From positions 1 to 5,105 of the forward strand of contig JAEXUB010000259.1 of assembly GCA_023453125.1 (NCBI GenBank): DNA of 5,105 nt, in the 5' to 3' direction. Below, one piece after another: positions 1 through 5,105 of this stretch (positions are counted from its first letter, which is position 1; the number at the start of each line of letters is the position of its first letter). The position numbers were made by a program, and so were the translations under genes. The notes beneath the pieces were generated by a model. That model made no database searches. It was not told where the DNA came from and was given only the letters and a program-made list of their open reading frames with translations. This stretch comes from Bacteroidota bacterium (GTDB taxonomy: Bacteria; Bacteroidota; Ignavibacteria; Ignavibacteriales; Melioribacteraceae).

Positions 1-603
1 TTCATCGGGGATAATTCCAACGGCGGGGAAATCTGGCTAACACGCAACAAACTGAACGGAAAGATAAATATTGAAGACGGCGCAAGCATACGTGCCGTAC
101 AGAGAGTCTATGCCGAAGAAAGCGGAATAAGCGATCCTTCAATTACACCGAAAGATATTTATGAAATAGCTACCGGAAAGAAAGAGGGGAATAAGGAAGC
201 CGCAGTAAAAGCATTTGAAAGAATGTCTGAGGCGGTTGGCGATGCAATCTCTAACGCTATCACCCTTATTGATGCCCTTGTGGTAATTGGAGGAGGCGTT
301 GCAGGTGCCTACAACCTTTTTATGCCCTTCATCGTAAATGAAATGAACGGCTTCTATGAAAACAGGGACGGAAGCAAATTCCGCCGACTGGTCCAGAAAG
401 TATATAATCTTGAAGACACAGAAGGCGTTAAAGAATTTCTTAAGTCGGATAAAAAAGAAATTACTCTCCCCGGCAGCGGAAGAAAGATTATTTATGAGGC
501 CGAGAAGAAAACCGGGGTTGGTATGTCTAAGCTTGGAACCAGCAGGGCGGTTTCTATTGGCGCCTATGCTTTTGCATTAAACGCATTGGATAATAAAAAA
601 TAA
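1..603 (+). CDS. ROK-family sugar kinase, C-terminal 200 residues (5' end outside window)
   Basis: The frame is open from base 1 to the TAA at 601-603, so the N-terminus with the first phosphate-binding loop lies upstream. The visible part starts at GDNSNGGEIW (visible residues 3-12), which stands where classical ROK proteins have their sugar-binding GE-G-H segment. It is followed by SIRAVQRVYAE, a glycine-rich IGGGVAGAYN loop (96-105) typical of the second half of the actin-like kinase fold, and a C-terminal LGTSRAVSIGAYAFAL helix. This combination matches the ROK-type glucokinase/fructokinase relatives common in Bacteroidota. There is no signal peptide information and no cysteine in the visible part, so the CxCGxxGCxE zinc motif is absent. 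By family it would phosphorylate a hexose with ATP in the cytoplasm. Mannose (or another mannosidase product) is inferred only from the two mannosidase genes that follow 4 and about 3000 bases downstream. A non-kinase ROK regulator is less likely, but the N-terminus that would exclude a DNA-binding domain is not visible. Confidence 0.85.
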   Translation, partial: FIGDNSNGGEIWLTRNKLNGKINIEDGASIRAVQRVYAEESGISDPSITPKDIYEIATGKKEGNKEAAVKAFERMSEAVGDAISNAITLIDALVVIGGGVAGAYNLFMPFIVNEMNGFYENRDGSKFRRLVQKVYNLEDTEGVKEFLKSDKKEITLPGSGRKIIYEAEKKTGVGMSKLGTSRAVSIGAYAFALNALDNKK

Positions 604-607
604 GAAT

Positions 608-3565
608 ATGAATATGAGAAAAATAAAATATACCGCGTTAATAATTATGCTTATTGCTGTTTCAGTTTCAGCCCAAAGCAAAAAGCTTACTAATTATGTT
701 AATCCGATGATAGGAACTGCAGGACACGGACATACATATCCGGGCGCAGTTATGCCATTCGGAATGGTGCAGCTGAGTCCTGATACCGGAATTGAAGGAT
801 GGGACTGGTGTTCCGGATATCATTATTCCGATAATTCAATTATGGGATTCAGCCATACTCATCTGAGCGGAACGGGGGGAACCGATTACGCGGATATTTT
901 ACTAATGCCTACCACCAGAGAAATTAAAATTATTCCGGGAAGTAAAGAGGGTAAAGGGGAAGGGTACCGCTCCTCTTTCAAACACGAAAATGAAAAAGCA
1001 AGCCCGGGATATTATTCCGTTATTCTTGATGATTATAATGTTAAAGCTGAATTGACAGTAACCAACAGGGTAGGGCTTCATAAATATACATTCCCCAAGT
1101 CTGATAAGTCCAACATCATAATTGACCTGAAACACGGGCTTGACGGGGGGGGCGAAAGCTACATTAAAATTATTGATAACAGAACAATCGAAGGATACAG
1201 GAAATCGCACGGATGGGCAGCTGAGCATACAGTCTATTTTATAGCTAAATTCTCAAAACCCTTTGAGTCATTCGGAACTGCAGTTGATGATTTTCTTAAG
1301 GAAGGACGCAAAAGCGCCACCGGAAAAAATATTAAGGGTTATGTACGGTATTCAACCGGTGCAAATGAAGCAGTGCTTGTAAAGGTCGGAATTTCGCACG
1401 TCAGCATTGAAGGCGCAAGGAAAAACCTTGAAGCCGAAATGCCCGGATTTAATTTTGAAAGCACCAGGGAAGAAGCAGAGAAGGCCTGGGAAAAAGAACT
1501 TGGTAAAATAATTGTTGAGACTGCCAATGAAGACCGTAAGACGATTTTTTACACAGCACTTTATCACACAATGATTACCCCGAATCTTTTTAATGATGTC
1601 GACGGTAAATATTACGGTATGGACAGGAAGATTCATGAAGTAAAAGGAGAGAATGTTTATACTGTCTTTTCATTGTGGGATACATTCAGGGCTCTTCATC
1701 CTCTTCATTCAATCATCGACAGGAGCCGTACTCTTGATTTTGTTAAGACAATGCTGCTTCATTACAAAGACGGGGGACTTCTTCCGGTTTGGGAGCTTGC
1801 CGGAAACGAAACCTGGTGCATGATTGGCTACCACTCAATACCGGTTATTTTTGATTCCTATATGAAAGGGATCGACGGTTTCGATTCAAAGCTTGCCCTT
1901 GAAGCAATGAAGACAAGCGCAAACAAGGATCATCACGGACTCAAATTTCTTAAAGACAGAGGATACATTCCCGCCGAAAAAGAGAATGAATCAATTTCTA
2001 AACTACTCGAATACAGTTATGATGACTGGTGCATAGCTCAGTTTGCAAAAAAGCTTGGTGCCGAAGATGATTATAAGAATTTCAATCTCCGTTCCATGAA
2101 TTACAGGAATGTATTCGATAAATCGACCGGGTTTTTCAGGGGAAAACTCACAAGCGGTGCCTGGTATGAGCCTTTTAATCCCCTTGAAGTAAACCAGATT
2201 TATACCGAAGCCACTGCCTGGCAGTATAATTTCTTTGTCCCTCACGATGTAAAGGGGATGATTGACCTGCACGGAAGCAATGAGAAGTTTATTGCAAAAA
2301 TAGATGAAATGTTTGCACAGCCCGAAAAGCTGGAAGGAAGGGAACAGCCTGACATTTCCGGTTTGATTGGGCAATATGTACAGGGGAATGAGCCTTCGCA
2401 TCATATTGCCTATCTTTACAATTACGCCGGCAAGCCTTCTAAAACACAGGAACGGATTAGAAATATTCTTTCGACTATGTATACATCAAAGCCGGACGGA
2501 TTATGCGGCAACGACGACTGCGGACAGATGTCGGCGTGGTATGTATTCAGTTCAATGGGATTCTATCCGGTAACTCCGGGGCAGAACACATATGCAATCG
2601 GGGCACCATTATTCGACAAAGTAACAATTAACCTTGAGAACGGGAAAAAGTTCGTAATTACGGCTGCCGGGAATACCGATGAAAACAAGTATATAAAGAG
2701 CGCAAAGCTGAGCGGAAGCGACTTAAAGTATTCCTATTTTACGCACGATCAGATTGCCAACGGCGGTGAAGCCGAATTTGAAATGACATCCGTGTCAACC
2801 GACCTGTGGGGTACTGATAATCCGGCATTGTTTACAATGCTTCCCGAAAGAGACGCGATTTCTATTCCTTTCATTAATGCTCCTTCGGAAGTGTTTTACA
2901 GGGAAATGGAAATCTCATTGAACTGTCCTACTCCCGGTGTAAAAATTTACTACACTTTGGATGGAAGCGAGCCTTCGGCTAATTCGGCATTGTATACAAA
3001 TCCGGTTAAAATAACAGGAGCCGTAACAATTAAGGCAATAGCAATCGGAAGCAATGGAGAGATTAGTCCCTCTGCCTCCTCCTCATTCATCGCGTCAAAG
3101 TACCCAGCCGGAGTTTATGTTAATCAGTTCCACAGCCGATATAACGGCGGCGGTGCAATGGCATTAACAGACGGACGGATTGGAGGAAACCGCTTTCAGA
3201 ATGGAGAATGGCAGGGCTTTGAAGGAGCCGACCTTGATGTTACAATTGATTTGACCGGAATTAAAAAAGTGAAAAAAATCTCCATCAATGCCCTTCACGA
3301 TAATAATGTGTGGATATTCCTTCCGCACGGATTTGAATTTTATGTCTCGGCAGATGGGAAAGAATTTAAAAAGGCAGGTGAAGTAAAGAATGACGTGCCT
3401 GCTGAATCGCAGGAAATTATTGTTAAGAATTTTGCCGTTTCACTTCCATCGGAAGATGTAAGATATATCAGGGTGGTTGGAAAGAATATTAAAACCTGTC
3501 CCGCCTGGCACAAAGGCGCAGGCGGAAAGGCGTGGTTGTTTGTAGACGAAATTGTTGTTGAATAA
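608..3565 (+). CDS. Secreted GH92 exo-alpha-mannosidase with chitobiase-type and F5/8-type C-terminal domains
   Basis: This is a 985-residue glycoside hydrolase family 92 enzyme, an inverting, Ca2+-dependent exo-alpha-mannosidase family acting on mannans and N-glycans. Residues 1-22 form a signal peptide (basic start, hydrophobic core, V-S-A before Q23; no lipobox Cys), so the protein is exported. The GH92 N-terminal domain (about 29-270) opens with NPMIGTAGHGHTYPGAVMPFG (from 32) and carries GFSHTHLSGTG (80-90). The catalytic (alpha/alpha)6 part (about 290-750) has WDTFR (357-361), WELAGNETW (395-403), YTEATAWQY with E534 near the family's proposed catalytic acid, GNEPSHH (593-599), and GNDDCGQMSAWY (634-645), whose D636/D637 lie where the base is expected. 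These catalytic assignments come from family knowledge, not an alignment. A chitobiase/beta-hexosaminidase C-terminal-like domain follows (about 756-830; YYTLDGSEPS at 781-790), then a discoidin/F5-8 type C (CBM32-like) domain (about 832-985). The start is ATG 608, 4 bases after the kinase stop, with no Shine-Dalgarno; ATG 614 is an equally possible start. Linkage preference (alpha-1,2 versus 1,3/1,4/1,6) cannot be fixed from sequence alone. Confidence 0.96.
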   Translation: MNMRKIKYTALIIMLIAVSVSAQSKKLTNYVNPMIGTAGHGHTYPGAVMPFGMVQLSPDTGIEGWDWCSGYHYSDNSIMGFSHTHLSGTGGTDYADILLMPTTREIKIIPGSKEGKGEGYRSSFKHENEKASPGYYSVILDDYNVKAELTVTNRVGLHKYTFPKSDKSNIIIDLKHGLDGGGESYIKIIDNRTIEGYRKSHGWAAEHTVYFIAKFSKPFESFGTAVDDFLKEGRKSATGKNIKGYVRYSTGANEAVLVKVGISHVSIEGARKNLEAEMPGFNFESTREEAEKAWEKELGKIIVETANEDRKTIFYTALYHTMITPNLFNDVDGKYYGMDRKIHEVKGENVYTVFSLWDTFRALHPLHSIIDRSRTLDFVKTMLLHYKDGGLLPVWELAGNETWCMIGYHSIPVIFDSYMKGIDGFDSKLALEAMKTSANKDHHGLKFLKDRGYIPAEKENESISKLLEYSYDDWCIAQFAKKLGAEDDYKNFNLRSMNYRNVFDKSTGFFRGKLTSGAWYEPFNPLEVNQIYTEATAWQYNFFVPHDVKGMIDLHGSNEKFIAKIDEMFAQPEKLEGREQPDISGLIGQYVQGNEPSHHIAYLYNYAGKPSKTQERIRNILSTMYTSKPDGLCGNDDCGQMSAWYVFSSMGFYPVTPGQNTYAIGAPLFDKVTINLENGKKFVITAAGNTDENKYIKSAKLSGSDLKYSYFTHDQIANGGEAEFEMTSVSTDLWGTDNPALFTMLPERDAISIPFINAPSEVFYREMEISLNCPTPGVKIYYTLDGSEPSANSALYTNPVKITGAVTIKAIAIGSNGEISPSASSSFIASKYPAGVYVNQFHSRYNGGGAMALTDGRIGGNRFQNGEWQGFEGADLDVTIDLTGIKKVKKISINALHDNNVWIFLPHGFEFYVSADGKEFKKAGEVKNDVPAESQEIIVKNFAVSLPSEDVRYIRVVGKNIKTCPAWHKGAGGKAWLFVDEIVVE
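1145..1152 (+). repeat. Run of eight G in the GH92 coding region
   Basis: Eight consecutive G encode the Gly-Gly-Gly of HGLDGGGESY in the N-terminal GH92 domain. The reading frame is intact across it. It is a plausible slippage or sequencing-error site, and no functional role is shown. Confidence 0.5.
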
Positions 3566-3577
3566 TCGTATAAATCC

Positions 3578-3582
3578 GGGAG
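3578..3582 (+). promoter_or_regulatory. Ribosome binding site of the GH47 gene
   Basis: GGGAG ends 5 bases before ATG 3588 and decides the start of the GH47 gene. It lies in the 22-base gap after the GH92 stop. It is preceded by ATAAATCC, and the 10-mer ATAAATCCGG (3570-3579) recurs before the next gene's start at 5022-5031. Confidence 0.75.
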
Positions 3583-3587
3583 ATTTT

Positions 3588-4973
3588 ATGAAATTTAGAA
3601 TTACTGCAGCTGCATTGTTATTTTTAATAATTATGGTTTTATTATTTACCGCCTCCTCTGTGAAAGCACAGTATTCCGCAAAACAGAAGGAATTACTTGC
3701 TGAAAAAGTTAAAAAGGAATTTCTGCACGCCTGGAACGCATACAAAAAATATGCCTGGGGAAGGGACGCATTAAAGCCGTTATCAAAGACGTACCACGAC
3801 TGGTACACGGAATCACTTTTAATGACTCCGGTTGATGCATACGATACGATGCTTCTTATGGGATTAACCGAAGAAGCAGACGAGGCAAAAAAACTGATTT
3901 TCGAGAGACTCAGTTTTGATAAGGATATGAGGATACAGAATTTTGAAGTTGTTATCCGTCTTCTCGGCGGACTTCTTTCTGCATATCAGATGGACGGGGA
4001 CCCGAAATTTCTTGAACTCGCAAAGGACCTTGGTGACAGGCTTCTTCCGGTGTTCGATTCGCCTACCGGCATGCCATACGGATATATAAACCTCAAAACC
4101 GGTAAGACTGACAAAAATATAAGCAATCCGGCTGAGATAGGAACATTATTGATTGAGTTCGGCCAGCTAAGCAGGCTTACCGGAAATCAGGTATATTATG
4201 ATAAGGCAAAGAAAGCTCTGGTTGAACTGTTTAAGAGAAAATCGGCAATCGGACTGGTAGGCTCGACCATTAACATAGAAACAGGTGAATGGGTTAACAA
4301 AAAAAGCCATATAAGCGGCGGTATAGACTCCTATTATGAATATCTTCTTAAAGGATATCTCCTTTTCGGCGATAAGGAATTGAAGAAGATGTATGATGAA
4401 TCTATGAAAGCAGTAAATAAATATTTATGGGATGAGCAGGATGGCAGGGGATGGTACCTTGTAGCCGATATGGAAACGGGAGAAAAAATTGCTACCACAT
4501 ACGGCGCTCTTGATGCTTTTATGCCTGCAATGCTTGCCCTCGGAGGGGATCTTAAGAGAGCAAAGGAACTTCAGAGATCAAATTTCCTGATGTGGAATTT
4601 ATTCGGCATTGAACCGGAACGCTTTGATTATATGACGGGAAAAGAAGTATATGCCGGTTATCCGCTCCGCCCGGAAAATATTGAATCTGCTTATTACCTC
4701 TACAAATACACTAAAGATGAAAAGTATTTGATGATGGTCGAAACATATCTTGAAACTATTATTAAGCACTGCAGGTGCGAAGAAGGGTATGCTCATCTGA
4801 AAAATGTCGTTACAAAGGAGAAAGATGATTCAATGGAAAGCTTTTTCCTGGCAGAAACATTCAAGTATTTGTATCTGACATTCGCAAAGGATTCAGTTCT
4901 TGATTTCAATAAGGTAATTTTCAATACAGAGGCACATCCGCTTAAAAAAGCTGTACCGAAAGGAAAAAAATAG
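3588..4973 (+). CDS. Secreted GH47 alpha-1,2-mannosidase
   Basis: This 461-residue protein belongs to glycoside hydrolase family 47, inverting Ca2+-dependent enzymes that trim alpha-1,2-linked mannose from high-mannose glycans and are best known from the eukaryotic ER and Golgi. Residues 1-27 are a signal peptide (V-K-A before Q28). The mature protein is essentially only the (alpha/alpha)7 catalytic domain, of normal length. Family motifs occur in order: HAWNAYKKYAWG, VDAYDT (82-87), FEVVIRLLGGLLSAY with E120 (equivalent of the proposed acid, E330 of human ER mannosidase I), SNPAEIGTLLIEF (179-191), GGIDSYYEYLLK with D247 (human D463), LRPENIES (360-367) with E363 (base, human E599), FFLAETFKYLYL with E423, and FNTEAHPL with T447, the Ca2+ ligand. 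The active site therefore looks complete. The only cysteines are C395 and C397, so the conserved eukaryotic disulfide is missing. ATG 3588 is chosen for its ribosome binding site and signal peptide; an in-frame TTG at 3552 inside the GH92 gene is not supported. The gene is probably co-transcribed with its neighbours. Confidence 0.95.
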   Translation: MKFRITAAALLFLIIMVLLFTASSVKAQYSAKQKELLAEKVKKEFLHAWNAYKKYAWGRDALKPLSKTYHDWYTESLLMTPVDAYDTMLLMGLTEEADEAKKLIFERLSFDKDMRIQNFEVVIRLLGGLLSAYQMDGDPKFLELAKDLGDRLLPVFDSPTGMPYGYINLKTGKTDKNISNPAEIGTLLIEFGQLSRLTGNQVYYDKAKKALVELFKRKSAIGLVGSTINIETGEWVNKKSHISGGIDSYYEYLLKGYLLFGDKELKKMYDESMKAVNKYLWDEQDGRGWYLVADMETGEKIATTYGALDAFMPAMLALGGDLKRAKELQRSNFLMWNLFGIEPERFDYMTGKEVYAGYPLRPENIESAYYLYKYTKDEKYLMMVETYLETIIKHCRCEEGYAHLKNVVTKEKDDSMESFFLAETFKYLYLTFAKDSVLDFNKVIFNTEAHPLKKAVPKGKK

Positions 4974-4997
4974 AAGGTATTGAATAAATTGCATTGA

Positions 4998-5016
4998 AGG
5001 GGATGAATAATCCCCT
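4998..5016 (+). other. Intercistronic hairpin before the transporter gene
   Basis: AGGGGAT (4998-5004) pairs perfectly with ATCCCCT (5010-5016) around a 5-base loop (GAATA). It sits 25 bases after the GH47 stop and 23 bases before the next start. No U-run follows, so it is not a canonical intrinsic terminator. Protection or processing of the upstream mannosidase mRNA, or control of the downstream gene, is possible. The rest of the 66-base gap holds only AT-rich sequence and the next ribosome binding site. Confidence 0.6.
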
Positions 5017-5029
5017 CCATTATAAATCC

Positions 5030-5034
5030 GGAGG
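5030..5034 (+). promoter_or_regulatory. Strong ribosome binding site for the downstream membrane protein
   Basis: A full GGAGG (within CCGGAGGAA) ends 5 bases before TTG 5040 and is what identifies that unusual start. An in-frame TAA at 5037-5039 directly precedes the TTG, so translation cannot begin further upstream. CCTCC at 5014-5018 is complementary to this box and could mask it. Confidence 0.8.
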
Positions 5035-5039
5035 AATAA

Positions 5040-5105
5040 TTGAATCTTTCTGTGCTTGACTGGTCGATAGTAATTATACTTTTTATAATGATGCTCGGGA
5101 TGGTT
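5040..5105 (+). CDS. Probable sodium:solute symporter (SSS family), N-terminal 22 residues only
   Basis: The frame starts at TTG 5040 (UUG start) and runs open to the end of the window. The residues after the start are NLSVLDWSIVIILFIMMLGMV. A short N-terminus with L-D-W followed at once by a hydrophobic helix is the usual beginning of sodium:solute symporter family proteins, in which the LDW lies just before the first membrane helix. The frame is supported by a GGAGG box 5 bases upstream; a later ATG pair at codons 17-18 lies inside the hydrophobic helix and is a poor start. If the assignment is right, the protein is an inner-membrane Na+-driven importer. Its position after two exported mannosidases and a sugar kinase suggests uptake of mannose or a related sugar, but the substrate is pure inference. 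Only 22 residues are visible, so another polytopic membrane protein cannot be excluded. Confidence 0.62.
   Translation, partial: MNLSVLDWSIVIILFIMMLGMV

Noticed and set aside
223..603. Independent small gene starting at ATG 223
   Set aside because: The same frame is open upstream to base 1 and encodes conserved ROK sequence, so ATG 223 is an internal methionine.
2003..2404. Open minus-strand frame of 133 codons opposite the GH92 catalytic region
   Set aside because: The + strand encodes conserved GH92 motifs throughout; the antisense product resembles no family and has no ribosome binding site evidence. It is a shadow of the real gene, as are the other minus-strand frames (902-1228, 1352-1636, 3440-3808, 4599-5020).
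3552..3587. In-frame upstream TTG start for the GH47 gene at 3552, overlapping the GH92 end and adding 12 residues
   Set aside because: It would place polar residues and a proline before the signal peptide and has no ribosome binding site at the right distance, while ATG 3588 has GGGAG 5 bases upstream and begins a normal signal peptide.
4998..5016. Hairpin as a rho-independent terminator
   Set aside because: The stem has only four G-C pairs plus A-T pairs and is followed by CCATTATAAATCC, not a T-run; the next gene follows within 23 bases and has a strong ribosome site.
5003..5059. Possible 18-codon leader peptide starting at ATG 5003 and overlapping the transporter start
   Set aside because: The purine-rich stretch AAGGGG abuts the ATG with no spacing, the ATG is buried in the hairpin, and the peptide has no regulatory codon run; there is no support for translation.

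Overview
The window looks like one strand-consistent operon segment from a bacterium of the Bacteroidota/Chlorobi (FCB) group. That placement is an inference from gene content: a Bacteroidota-type ROK kinase without a zinc motif, a secreted GH92 alpha-mannosidase with chitobiase-type and discoidin-type C-terminal domains, and moderately AT-rich DNA. Two of the starts have clear Shine-Dalgarno-like GGGAG/GGAGG boxes. This is less typical of Bacteroides itself and fits a deeper branch of the group, such as Ignavibacteria-like lineages, but this is not proven here.

Layout, all on the + strand: (1) the last 200 codons of a ROK-family sugar kinase (1-603); (2) after only 4 bases, a complete secreted GH92 alpha-mannosidase of 985 residues (608-3565); (3) after 22 bases, a complete secreted GH47 alpha-1,2-mannosidase of 461 residues (3588-4973); (4) a 66-base gap (4974-5039) with a small hairpin and a strong ribosome binding site; (5) the first 22 codons of a membrane protein, probably a sodium:solute symporter (5040-5105, cut by the window end). 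There are no RNA genes, mobile elements, CRISPR arrays or long gaps without genes. No promoter is visible because the window opens inside the operon.

The genes fit together as a small alpha-mannan or high-mannose glycan degradation cassette. The two exported, probably Ca2+-dependent, exo-acting mannosidases would release mannose outside the cytoplasm. The symporter would import the free sugar with Na+, and the ROK kinase would phosphorylate it in the cytoplasm. The two enzyme families are recognised directly from their motifs. The transporter substrate and the kinase substrate are inferred from context only. The most unusual points are a GH47 enzyme, from a largely eukaryotic family, next to a GH92 enzyme in a bacterial operon; a ROK kinase lacking the usual ExGH/zinc motifs; and two mutually exclusive RNA pairings just upstream of the transporter's UUG start.
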